From: Solirubrobacterales bacterium | Lineage (GTDB): Bacteria; Actinomycetota; Thermoleophilia; Solirubrobacterales; Solirubrobacteraceae | Direction of reading: 5' to 3' | Length of the DNA: 60,587 nt | Assembly: GCA_025963965.1 (NCBI GenBank) | Contig: JAOPZS010000125.1 | Location: forward strand, 1-60,587 | Part shown: one piece after another, positions 46,068 to 53,915 of the stretch | Numbering within the stretch: the stretch's first letter is position 1 | Layout: the number at the start of each line of letters is the position of its first letter | Notes under the pieces: model-generated | The model's database searches: none | Seen by the model: the letters and a program-made list of their open reading frames with translations, nothing else | What the model was told of the DNA's origin: nothing | Program-made: the position numbers and the translations under genes

Positions 46068-46520
46068 CAGGTCACGGTGCAGACGGCGTTTTCGGGTCCC
46101 CTTGCGATCTCAGAACGCGTCGGCACGCTCGACGCGGCCAAGCTCGCGGCGAGCGACCTCGATGCGGTGTTTCGGGAGAAACCCGCCGTGCACCGCTTCC
46201 CCGGAAAAATGGCCGAACGCGTCCATCAGCTCGTGGTGCACGTGCGCGACGAGTACGCCGGCGACGCGGGCAGGGTGTGGGGCGATGCGAAGAACGGCGA
46301 GCAGCTGCGCGCCAACCTCAGCGGCCTGCCGGGTTTCGGCGAGATGAAGGTCAAGTCTCTCGGCGCGGTGCTGGCCAAGCGCTACAAGCTGGCCAAGGCC
46401 AAAAGCCTCGTGCCGCCGCATCCGACCCTCGGCGACGTCGACTCCCCGCAGGCGCTGCTCGACTATCAGGCCGCAAAGCGACAGCACAAGGCCGAGTGGT
46501 CGCGGATGAAGGCACGCTAG
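46068..46520 (+). pseudogene. 3' part of the disrupted HhH-GPD-type gene
   Basis: 150 codons starting QVTVQTAFSGPLAISERVG, aligning without gap to residues 33-182 of the intact paralogue, including LPGFGEMKVKSLGAVLAKRY and PHPTLGDVDSPQALLDYQ. The open frame extends upstream to about 45753, but that part has no similarity to the family, and no ribosome site is seen. The missing first 32 codons are at 42367-42462. If translated, the fragment would keep the HhH motif but lack the first helices. The frame is intact, which suggests recent splitting. Confidence 0.8.
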
Positions 46521-46634
46521 ACATCCCATCGGGAGGCGCGCCCAGCGGGCGCCGGGGACGCCTGCGCGAGGTTGCCGAGCGGATAGCGTGTGCCGCCGAT
46601 GACCCCTCAGCCGCGACGATGAAAGCCTAGAGCG

Positions 46635-47792
46635 CTGTCCTCCAGGCGCCCAGGCCTGGCGGCCTCGTTTGGCATCTTCGTCACCGCGCTGCTCGCGTTC
46701 CTCGCGATCGGGGCGGCGCTGCCGACGCTGCCGACGTATGTGCGCGGCCCCCTCGGCTCAGGCGATCTCGCGGTCGGGATCGTCGTCGGTGCGTTCGCGG
46801 TGACGTCGGTCTTCTGCCGCCCGTTCGCCGGGCGGCAGTCCGATCGGCGGGGCCGGCGGGTGGTGCTGATCGCCGGCGCGCTGGCGATGACGGCCGGGGG
46901 CCTGCTGTACCTCGTGTCGGACAACGTCGCGACGCTGATCGCCGCCAGGTTGGTGGTCGGCGCAGGCGAGGGAACGGTCTACACAGCGGGCGCGACCTGG
47001 GCCGTTGACCTCGCACCGGAGGACCGCCGGGGACTCGCCCTCGGGCTGTTCGGGCTGGCCGTCTGGGGCGGCCTGTCGCTGGGGCCGCTGGCTGGCGAGC
47101 TGCTGCGCTCCCAGGCCGGCTATGACGCGGTGTGGATCCTGACGGCCGCGCTTCCGGCGGCGGGCGCGCTGATCGCGCTGCGCCTGCCGGAGCCGCGGGT
47201 TCCGGCGCTGCCGCCCGCGGGCGAGCGCGCCGCGTTCCTGCCCCGGGCTGCGCACCGCCCGGGCGTGGCGCTGGCGCTGGCGAACATCGGCTACGCAGCG
47301 CTGGCCGGCTTCGTGGTGCTGGCGCTGAAGGCACGCGGCATCGAGGGCGGGGCCACCGTCTTCACCGCCTTCGCCGTGGCGGTGTTCGCCAGCCGGCTGG
47401 TGCTCAGCCGCGTCCCCGACCGCGCCGGCGCGCGGCGAACCGCGACGGCCGCCGGGCTGCTCGAGGCGCTGGGATTGACCGTGATCGCGGCGGCCGCCTC
47501 GTTGACGGTCGCCCTGATCGGTGCGCTGATCGTCGGGGTGGGCTTCTCGATGCTGTTCCCGTCTCTCGCGCTGATGGTCGTCGGCGACGTGGACGACGAT
47601 CGCCGGGGCTCGGCGATGGGAGCGTTCACGGCGTTCTTCGACATCGGCGTCGGGCTCGGCGGTCCGATCGCCGGGGCCACGGCCGCGCTTGCCGGCTACC
47701 CGGCCGTCTTCTATCTGGCGGCGGTCGCAGCGCTCGGAACCGCCGTGCTGGCCGCATCGCCGGAACGCGCCGCGGCGCCTGTGCACGACTAG
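46635..47792 (+). CDS. MFS transporter (non-standard or damaged start)
   Basis: About 385 residues with the 12-helix MFS pattern: loop 2-3 motif GRQSDRRGRRVVLIAGAL, then ARLVVGAGEGTVYTAGATWAVDLAPEDRRGLALGLFGL, and a second half with GVGFSMLFPSLALMVVGDVDDDRRGSAMGAFTAFFDIGVGLGGPIAG. It resembles drug/sugar efflux MFS proteins. The first ordinary start codon is the GTG at 46740, yet the first helix (LAASFGIFVTALLAFLAIGAALP) is encoded before it. An in-frame TGA lies at 46620, and between them no ATG, GTG or TTG exists. A CTG at 46635 would give LSSRRPGLAASF, a normal MFS start. Either CTG is used or the 5' end is damaged. It lies just right of the island. Confidence 0.75.
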   Translation: MSSRRPGLAASFGIFVTALLAFLAIGAALPTLPTYVRGPLGSGDLAVGIVVGAFAVTSVFCRPFAGRQSDRRGRRVVLIAGALAMTAGGLLYLVSDNVATLIAARLVVGAGEGTVYTAGATWAVDLAPEDRRGLALGLFGLAVWGGLSLGPLAGELLRSQAGYDAVWILTAALPAAGALIALRLPEPRVPALPPAGERAAFLPRAAHRPGVALALANIGYAALAGFVVLALKARGIEGGATVFTAFAVAVFASRLVLSRVPDRAGARRTATAAGLLEALGLTVIAAAASLTVALIGALIVGVGFSMLFPSLALMVVGDVDDDRRGSAMGAFTAFFDIGVGLGGPIAGATAALAGYPAVFYLAAVAALGTAVLAASPERAAAPVHD

Positions 47793-48700
47793 GCGACCGG
47801 GGGCGGCGAGCCGTGCACCGTCGCCGCGAGCTCCGCGTCCCATTCGCAGACGACGCACGCGTGCCGGAAGACGGTGCGGGCGAACTCGACAGCTGTGCGG
47901 TGCGGGTCTGGGCTCGCCAGCACGTCATCCCAGTCGAGCACGAACTCGCCGAGGGTCCCCTCCCAGCGTCCCGGCGCCGGCGAGAGCTCGGCAAAGCCCT
48001 CGGCGGCGGGATGCGCGTAGGCGTAGAAGGCTGCGCGCTCGTAGCGCGTGTCGCCGGGCCACCAACCGACGGCGACCTCCTGCGCATCCATCGCGTTGCG
48101 CATGATGAAGTCTCGCGACGGCGGCTCGGCTCGACGGCCCGAGAACAGGTTGACGGCCAGGTCGAATGAGCCCCACCACGCGTTCACGGGGGTCGAGCGC
48201 CCGCGGAAAGGGGCTCGGAAATCGGCCAGCACGAGCGCCGCCCGGCCGGCTGCGTCGAAGTAGCGGCCGACCTGGGCAGGGTCGTAGACGGTGTGCTGCT
48301 CGTCCTCGTCGAGTGGCACGGTCCAGGCGACCTCCTGCGGCTTCGGGTCGATCTGGAACGTTCCGGCCATCTCGCGCGCCGCGTCGAGCACGCTTCTCGT
48401 GATCGCACCCACCGAGGCGTTCAGCAGGCTGAAGCGCGCGCTGCGCCCGTCGCTGTGCTCGAGCACGGCCTCGTGCACGTGTAGGTCCAGCAGCGCGCTG
48501 AACGCACCCGAGCCATCGGGCGCCGGCAGTGGCAGCGTCTCCCAGCCACGCGTCGTCAGGCGCAAGGCGGCGTGCTGCAGCTGTGGCTCAGGCGGGGCCA
48601 GGGCGACGGCCAGCTTGCCGAGCAGCTGCGTGTGCGCGTGCAGCGTGTCGCACGTCTCACGCCACTCCCCGTAGGACAGGCTCGGCCAGTGTGCCGGCAT
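47789..48700 (-). CDS. DUF5996 family protein
   Basis: 303 residues. Family pattern: WPSLSYGEWRETCDTLHAHTQLLGKLAVALAPPEPQLQHAALRLTTRGWETLPL at the N-terminus, then FRAPFRGRSTPVNAWWGSFDLAVNLFSGRRAEPP and SRDFIMRNAMDAQEVAVGWWPGD, and AFYAYAHPAAEGFAE near the end. DUF5996 proteins are cytoplasmic and of unknown function. Its stop overlaps the MFS stop by 4 bp on the opposite strand. No operon partner is evident. Confidence 0.88.
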   Translation of the reverse strand: MPAHWPSLSYGEWRETCDTLHAHTQLLGKLAVALAPPEPQLQHAALRLTTRGWETLPLPAPDGSGAFSALLDLHVHEAVLEHSDGRSARFSLLNASVGAITRSVLDAAREMAGTFQIDPKPQEVAWTVPLDEDEQHTVYDPAQVGRYFDAAGRAALVLADFRAPFRGRSTPVNAWWGSFDLAVNLFSGRRAEPPSRDFIMRNAMDAQEVAVGWWPGDTRYERAAFYAYAHPAAEGFAELSPAPGRWEGTLGEFVLDWDDVLASPDPHRTAVEFARTVFRHACVVCEWDAELAATVHGSPPPVA

Positions 48701-48760
48701 CTGTCCAGCCTAACGGCTGCCCCGTCACGGCCGGCATGGCGCCGGCGCGCGGTCGGCGCC

Positions 48761-49420
48761 TCAGAACAGGCTTTTGATGCCGCCGACGGCGGCGTTGCCG
48801 AGGAAGATCTCGAGAGCGACCCCGGCGAGGGCGACGAGCACGGCGACGATCACGACGAGGACGTCCTCGAGCAGCACGCCGAGCGACAGCAGGACGACGC
48901 CGAGCGACGGCAGCGTGTCGAGTCCCGTGAAGGGCGGCGCGAGGAACGCCGCGAGCGAGCCGCCGACGACGAGCAGGCCGAAGACCACATTGCTGAGGCG
49001 GTGGTTGAACAGGAAGCGCAAGCGCGGCTTGGAGATCCTCTCGAGGCGGCGGATCATCTTCATCAACCCTGAGAGGAAGCGCTGCTGGCGCGGCCCCGCC
49101 AGCTCGATCGCGCGCCAGCGTTTCGGCAGCCAGATCCGCCGCGCCCCGGCGATCAGCTGCACCGCCAGCAGCACCGCGATCGCCTCGAAGACGTGGGTGG
49201 CGCCGCCGGTCGGCAAGGGAAGCGCGGGGACGCCGAGCAGCAGCACGAACAGAAGCGCGAAGCTCTTCTCGCCGAACAGCTCGATCAGGCTGTCGAGCGT
49301 CTTCGGCCCGTCCCCGGAGAGCCACCGCTCGAGCTCGTCGCTGACCTTCTCCGGGCGTCCGTCCGGCGCCGCGGCGACCGGCGCTGCGCTACCGGAGGGC
49401 GGCTGAGGGGTAGTCCCCAT
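48761..49420 (-). CDS. ExoD-like exopolysaccharide-synthesis membrane protein
   Basis: 219 residues from the ATG at 49420; longer readings extend into the divergent gene's promoter. ExoD family pattern: TLDSLIELFGEKSFALLFVLLLGVPALPLPTGG at the N-terminus, QLIAGARRIWLPKRWRAIEL, then a basic segment and two hydrophobic stretches (NVVFGLLVVGGSLAAFLAPP; SLGVVLLSLGVLLEDVLVVIVAVLVALAGV). It is an integral membrane protein. ExoD was first linked to exopolysaccharide and alkaline tolerance in rhizobia; the molecular role is unclear. It is divergent from the DUF1028 gene. Confidence 0.88.
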   Translation of the reverse strand: MGTTPQPPSGSAAPVAAAPDGRPEKVSDELERWLSGDGPKTLDSLIELFGEKSFALLFVLLLGVPALPLPTGGATHVFEAIAVLLAVQLIAGARRIWLPKRWRAIELAGPRQQRFLSGLMKMIRRLERISKPRLRFLFNHRLSNVVFGLLVVGGSLAAFLAPPFTGLDTLPSLGVVLLSLGVLLEDVLVVIVAVLVALAGVALEIFLGNAAVGGIKSLF

Positions 49421-49464
49421 GCGCACATCACGATACCCGCGAGTGCTCCTGCGATGATCCGGCG

Positions 49465-50352
49465 ATGCGCCGTGGGACGTACTCGATCGTCGCCCGCGAC
49501 CCGGGCAGCGGCGAGCTGGGGGTCGCGGTGCAGTCGCACTGGTTCTCTGTCGGGGGCGTGGTCGCGTGGGGCCGTCCGGGGGTCGGCGCGGTCGCCACGC
49601 AGTCGGTGGCCGAGGTGGCTCACGGTCCGAACGCGCTCGAGCACCTGCAGGACGGCCTCGACGCGGAGGCAGCGATCGCCGCGGTGCTCGCGAGCGACGA
49701 GCAGGCGCGCTACCGCCAGCTCGGCGTCGTCGACGCCGTCGGTCGGGCGGCGGCGCACACCGGAGAGGGCTGCATCCCCTACGCCGGCCACGTGATCGGC
49801 GACGGGTTCGCCTGCCAGGCCAACATGATGGGGCCCGAGACGGTGCCGGGCGCGATGGCGGCGGCATACCGAGAGCACCCGGGCGATCTCGCTGCACGCA
49901 TGATGGCTGCGCTGCTCGCGGCGGAGGCGGAGGGCGGTGACGTGCGCGGCAGGCAATCCGCCGCGTTGCTGGTTGTGCCCGCCGACGGTGAGCCGTGGCG
50001 CGCGCGCATCGACATCCGCGTCGAGGATCACGCCGACCCGCTCGGCGAGCTCGAGCGGCTGCTACGCCTGGCGCGGGCCTACGAGATGGCGGGTGAGGCC
50101 GACGAGCTGGCGGCCGAGGGTGAGCACGGTCGCGCCACGGAGCTGTACATGCGCGCGGCCGGACTGGCGCCGGAGGCCGACGAGCTGACGTTCTGGGCGG
50201 GCCTCGGCGTTGCCGAGCAGGACCTCGATGGCGGGGTCGAGCTCGTGCGCCGCGCAGCGGCTGTCAAGCCGTCGTGGCTGACGCTGCTCGAGCGGCTGCC
50301 CGACGAGCTCGCGCCGACGGCGCGAGCCGTTCGCGCGAGCCTTGCGGAGTGA
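49465..50352 (+). CDS. DUF1028 family Ntn-hydrolase-like protein
   Basis: 295 residues. N-terminal DUF1028 domain: TYSIVARDPGSGELGVAVQSHWFSVGGVVAWGRPGVGAVATQS, RQLGVVDAVGRAAAHTGEGCIPYAGHVIGDGFACQANMM, and a typical DPLGELERLLRLARAYEM junction. The last 90 residues form a helical TPR/peptidoglycan-binding-like domain often attached to DUF1028 (ERATELYMRAAGLAPEADELTFWAGLGVA-like). No biochemical function is established; the fold is thought to be Ntn-hydrolase-like with autoprocessing uncertain here. It is convergent with the glycosyltransferase gene, 1 bp apart. Confidence 0.9.
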   Translation: MRRGTYSIVARDPGSGELGVAVQSHWFSVGGVVAWGRPGVGAVATQSVAEVAHGPNALEHLQDGLDAEAAIAAVLASDEQARYRQLGVVDAVGRAAAHTGEGCIPYAGHVIGDGFACQANMMGPETVPGAMAAAYREHPGDLAARMMAALLAAEAEGGDVRGRQSAALLVVPADGEPWRARIDIRVEDHADPLGELERLLRLARAYEMAGEADELAAEGEHGRATELYMRAAGLAPEADELTFWAGLGVAEQDLDGGVELVRRAAAVKPSWLTLLERLPDELAPTARAVRASLAE

Positions 50353-50353
50353 C

Positions 50354-51454
50354 TCAGGCCGCGGCCTGAAGTCGCCTGGGCAGCGCCTGCTCGAGCATGC
50401 TCGGCAGCACCACGCGGAAATGAAACACGCGCTCGGCGATTGCGCGCGCAGCGGCGGCGTGGCGGGGCAGATCGCCCTGGATACGCTCGACGGCCGCGGC
50501 GGCCCCCTCCAGGTCGCTGACGGCGATCAGCCCGGCGCCTGTCGGTAGCCAGCTGTCGAGGTCGGGATCGACGGCGATCACAGGTCGCCCGGCAGCGAGG
50601 TGACAGGCGTCCGGGCCGGTGAACCAGACGCCCTGGGCCGCATCGGCACCGGCGCGAGCGCTGAGCAGCGCCTGCGAGCCGAGCATCGCGCCGCGGTGGC
50701 TCGACAGCGAGCCGTCGGCCTCGTCGGGCTCGCGGATCATCCAGCCGGCCCGCCTCAGCTCGGCGCCAAGCTGAGCGTGAGCCGCGGGAAGCGCCATCCA
50801 GGGACGCGCCGAGATGCGGCCGGGCAGCGCCAGCAGCTGCTCGGGCGATAGCCCGCATGCGCGCCCGTCGCCGGGCCCCGGAGGCGCTCCCGCGGCGTCG
50901 GCCCAGACCCGCAGCGGAAGCTCCGCGCGGCTGGGCGGCCCGTACCAGAGGCGCGGCACGACGGGCGGGATCGTCGGCTGCCAGTCCGCGTCCAGGAGCG
51001 CGGCCGGCTCGCGGCGGTACGAGAAGTACAGATCGTGCTCGAGCTGGCGGGGGGCCGCCGCGAGGACGCCGGTTCCCGAGTCGACGTCGATCAGCACGCG
51101 ACGTCGCGGCAGCGAGCGCTCTTCCAGCCAGCCGTGACCGCCAAGGTCGAGCAGCAGGTCGGCTTTGCTGAGACGGCGCCGCAGCTGCGGCCACACCATG
51201 CCGCCGACGAGGCCGGCGTCGGGATCGACCCATACGACGGGCACGTCGACGCGGCACCGGCGCAGCAGGTCCCGCAGCAGCACGAGCCCGGCGCTGGGCA
51301 CGAGCGACCCCCCCGGCTCTCCGGCGCCCCGGTCCTCGAGGTAGATGACCTGGTGGCCGAGCTTGCGAAGCCCGATCAGATAATGCAGGTGGGTCGCGAG
51401 GTTTGTGCCGCGGGGCCGCCGCAGGACGTCTCCGGAGACGACGATCGAGGCCAT
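50354..51454 (-). CDS. GT-B-type glycosyltransferase-like protein
   Basis: 366 residues. The N-terminal half has a Rossmann-like start typical of GT-B/CgeB-type transferases (IVVSGDVLRRPRGTNLATHLHYLIGLRKLGHQVIYLED). Further on are LLLDLGGHGWLEERSLPRRRVLIDVD and a C-terminal nucleotide-sugar region WFTGPDACHLAAGRPVIAVDPDLDSWLPTGAGLIAVSDLEGAAAAVE. The G-P-D-x-C-H-x-A-A-G-R-P-V sequence resembles the donor-binding loop of GT4/GT1. It is probably cytoplasmic, and the acceptor is unknown. It lies between two other envelope-linked genes, with a 111-bp gap from the aminotransferase stop. Confidence 0.78.
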   Translation of the reverse strand: MASIVVSGDVLRRPRGTNLATHLHYLIGLRKLGHQVIYLEDRGAGEPGGSLVPSAGLVLLRDLLRRCRVDVPVVWVDPDAGLVGGMVWPQLRRRLSKADLLLDLGGHGWLEERSLPRRRVLIDVDSGTGVLAAAPRQLEHDLYFSYRREPAALLDADWQPTIPPVVPRLWYGPPSRAELPLRVWADAAGAPPGPGDGRACGLSPEQLLALPGRISARPWMALPAAHAQLGAELRRAGWMIREPDEADGSLSSHRGAMLGSQALLSARAGADAAQGVWFTGPDACHLAAGRPVIAVDPDLDSWLPTGAGLIAVSDLEGAAAAVERIQGDLPRHAAAARAIAERVFHFRVVLPSMLEQALPRRLQAAA

Positions 51455-51565
51455 GTCCGATGAAACGCGAACCGACCGAAAAGGTTGGGGGGACGCAACT
51501 GGGGTGCAGCCCGAGTTTGCAAGGGCCGCGCTCCGCGAACCGCCGCGGGCCGGGAGCTCAGGCGG

Positions 51566-52951
51566 CTATGCCGTGAGCTCTGCGGCCATCTCGTCGAAGA
51601 CCTGCACGTAGGCATCGATTGCCTCGTCGGTGTGGCTGACCGACAGGGTCCACTCCTCCTCGCGGCCCGGGGTCATGAAGATCCCGCGGTTCATGTTGAA
51701 CAACCAGGCGAGTTCGGTCACCTCGACGTCCTGGTTGGCCTTGAAGGTCTCGTAGTCGACGACCTTCGTGGGAGAGAACGTGACGCAGCCCTTGGCGCCG
51801 ATGCCGACGGCGTAGCCGGAGAGGCCGTAGCGCTCGATCACCGCTTCGCAGCCGGCCACGATCCGGTCGTTGAGGGCGTCCATGTGCCGGTAGGCCTCGG
51901 GGGTCATGACCTCCGAGAGGCTCGCCCGCGCGGCGGCCATCGCCAACGGGTTGCCGTTGTAGGTCCCTACCTGGTAGACGGTTCCGTCCTCGACGACCCG
52001 CATCACCTCCTCGGTGCCGCCGACGGCCGCGGCCGGCAGCCCGCCGCCGAGCGTCTTGGCGAGCGTGACCATGTCGGGTCTCACGCCGAAGCGCTCGGTG
52101 GCGCCGCCGGCGGCGATCGCGAGCCCGGTCTTGACCTCGTCGAAGATCAGCACGATGCCGTGGCGGGCGGTGATCTCGCGTACCTCCTGCAGGTAGCCCT
52201 CCTCGGGCAGCACGACGCCGAGGTTCATCATCGCCGCCTCCATGATCACGCAGGCGGGCTTGCGATCTTCCTTCTCGAGGCGTTCGATGCGCCGCTCCAT
52301 CGCGCCGGCGTCGTTGAACGGGACCGGCACGGTCAGGTCCGAGACGGCTTTCGGGATGCCGCCGCCGTAGGGCAGCGAGGCGTAGTTCTCGCGGTCGCCG
52401 ATGCGGTCGTACTCGACGCCGATCGAGACCATCACGGCATCGTGATGGCCGTGGTAGGAGCCGAAGATCTTGACGATCGTCTCGCGTCCGGTCAGCCCGC
52501 GGGCGATGCGGATCGCGTCCATTGTCGCCTCCGAGCCGGAGTTCAGAAAGCGCCAGCGTTCGAGTCCCCAGCGGCGCTGGAGCTCCTCGGCGACGAGCAC
52601 TCCGTCCTCGGTGGTGGCGGCGAAATGCGTGCCCTCTGCGACCCGATCGCGCACGGCGCGGACGATCGCCGGGTGCGCGTGGCCCTGGACCATCGAGCCG
52701 AAGCCGTTGTGGAAGTCCCACATGCGATTCCCGTCCACGTCGTAGACGACGGGGCCCTCGCCCCTCGTCAGGTAGATCGGCCACGGGTCGCGGGCCTGAT
52801 AGCTCGAGGCCACGCCTCCGCTGAGCGACTTGCGGGCGCGCTCGTACATCTTGGCGCTGCCCTGCGTGCGCTCGTCCAGGCGCGCGGCTTCGCGCTCGAT
52901 CAGTGTGCGCACGCGCTCGCGGTCGAGCTTCGCTGTCGTCTCCGGGGCCAT
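51566..52951 (-). CDS. Class III aminotransferase, glutamate-1-semialdehyde aminomutase-like
   Basis: 461 residues, PLP-dependent. Signatures: MYERARKSLSGGVASSYQARDPWPIYLTRGEGP (HemL-like start), NSGSEATMDAIRIARGLTGRETIVKI (phosphate-binding), GSYHGHHDA, LIFDEVKTGL (Asp that pairs with the PLP nitrogen) and TLAKTLGGGLPAAAVGG (Schiff-base Lys). It resembles HemL, but the extended N-terminus (about 30 residues longer), DEVKTGL in place of DEVxTGFR and the solitary position, with no other heme gene, leave open a different omega-amino substrate. It lies 47 bp after the GT2 gene on the same strand, so they may be co-transcribed. Confidence 0.88.
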   Translation of the reverse strand: MAPETTAKLDRERVRTLIEREAARLDERTQGSAKMYERARKSLSGGVASSYQARDPWPIYLTRGEGPVVYDVDGNRMWDFHNGFGSMVQGHAHPAIVRAVRDRVAEGTHFAATTEDGVLVAEELQRRWGLERWRFLNSGSEATMDAIRIARGLTGRETIVKIFGSYHGHHDAVMVSIGVEYDRIGDRENYASLPYGGGIPKAVSDLTVPVPFNDAGAMERRIERLEKEDRKPACVIMEAAMMNLGVVLPEEGYLQEVREITARHGIVLIFDEVKTGLAIAAGGATERFGVRPDMVTLAKTLGGGLPAAAVGGTEEVMRVVEDGTVYQVGTYNGNPLAMAAARASLSEVMTPEAYRHMDALNDRIVAGCEAVIERYGLSGYAVGIGAKGCVTFSPTKVVDYETFKANQDVEVTELAWLFNMNRGIFMTPGREEEWTLSVSHTDEAIDAYVQVFDEMAAELTA

Positions 52952-52998
52952 CTCGTCCTCCTTCGCTTACGGATCGCGGCATGCCGCTGCTTCGTAGG

Positions 52999-53865
52999 TT
53001 AGGGGCAGGAACGAGTGCGCACAGTCGCCGCGGTGGACAACGCGCCGGGGCTCGCTGCTCCCGGCCGTAGTCGCCGGTTGGCGCGCCGCAGCCGCCTGAC
53101 ACCGCGCAGATCCTCGAGCGCCGTTCGAGCGATCGCCACACGCGAGTCCGGGTCGTCTCTCCAGCGCACGGGCACCTCGTGGATCGAGAGCTTGCTGCGC
53201 TGCGCGAGATACAGGAGCTCGGTGTCGAAGAACCAGCCGTCGTCCTGCACCTGCGCCAGCAGCGGCCCGAGCACCTCGCGCCGGGCGGCCTTGAAGCCGC
53301 ACTGCGCATCGGAGAAGCTCACGTCTAGCAGCACGCGCAGGAGGATGTTGTACGAGCGTGAGATCAGCTCGCGCTTGACGCCGCGTGCGACCTCGGCGCC
53401 GGGCGCCAGGCGCGTGCCGATCGCGACATCGGCATGGCCGGCGAGCAGCGGGCCGAGCAGGGCAGGCAGCGCCGTGAGGTCGGTCGAGAGGTCGACGTCC
53501 ATATAGGCCACGACGTCCGCCTCGCTGTGCAGCCAGCTCTGGCGAAGCGCGCCACCGCGGCCCTTGCGGGCGAGGTGCAGGACGCGCACCTCCTCGAGCT
53601 CGCCGGCCAGGGCACGCGCACGGGCGAGCGTGTCGTCGGTGCTCGCGTTGTCGGCGATGGTGATCTGGAAGGGGACGCCAAGGCGCTCACGCATGAAGCG
53701 GTGGAGCGTCTGAACGCTGCCGGCGAGGACGTGCTCCTCGTTGTAGACGGGCAGCACGATCTCGACAAGGGGCGAGGCGGGCGCAGCACGGGCCTCGCTT
53801 GGCATCGGCGAGGCGGGGGCGGTGGGGTCCGGCCAGCGCATGAGATCGGTGCTGGACATGGACAC
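52999..53865 (-). CDS. Family 2 glycosyltransferase (dolichyl/polyprenyl-phosphate type)
   Basis: 288 residues. GT-A fold of the DPM1/ALG5-like type: VEIVLPVYNEEHVLAGSVQTL, ITIADNASTDDTLARARALAG, VRVLHLARKGRGGALRQSWLHSEADVVAYMDVDLSTDLTALP with the DxD-like metal site (MDVDLS), and SFSDAQCGFKAARREVL. It would transfer a sugar from a nucleotide donor, probably to a polyprenyl phosphate at the membrane face, for cell-envelope glycans. No membrane helix is visible. It is on the same strand as the aminotransferase downstream. Confidence 0.9.
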   Translation of the reverse strand: MSMSSTDLMRWPDPTAPASPMPSEARAAPASPLVEIVLPVYNEEHVLAGSVQTLHRFMRERLGVPFQITIADNASTDDTLARARALAGELEEVRVLHLARKGRGGALRQSWLHSEADVVAYMDVDLSTDLTALPALLGPLLAGHADVAIGTRLAPGAEVARGVKRELISRSYNILLRVLLDVSFSDAQCGFKAARREVLGPLLAQVQDDGWFFDTELLYLAQRSKLSIHEVPVRWRDDPDSRVAIARTALEDLRGVRRLRRANRRLRPGAASPGALSTAATVRTRSCP

Positions 53866-53915
53866 AGCTTGGCCGCAACGACTGTGGGGCGGATAACGCG
53901 CGGCTGAGAGTTACC

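Larger units (their letters stand above)
42465..46069. mobile_element. Putative decayed serine-recombinase island (about 3.6 kb)
   Basis: Bounded by the two halves of the split HhH-GPD gene. Both junctions carry a CA at the crossover point (42463-42464; 46068-46069), and removing 3,605 bp restores the reading frame. It contains a deazaflavin-dependent oxidoreductase, a VOC protein, an intact HhH-GPD paralogue, an exported protein, a 3' fragment of a further HhH-GPD copy and a serine-recombinase relic 69 bp inside the right end. No terminal inverted repeat of note; CAAGGACT occurs once near each end in opposite orientation (42508-42515; 46026-46033). The boundaries follow from the gene reconstruction; the mechanism is inferred. 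Confidence 0.6.

Noticed and set aside
45753-46520. A 255-residue protein read through the recombinase region into the HhH-GPD fragment
   Set aside because: The first about 105 residues are unrelated to the family, antisense to the recombinase relic, and lack a ribosome site. Only 46068-46520 is genuine family sequence.
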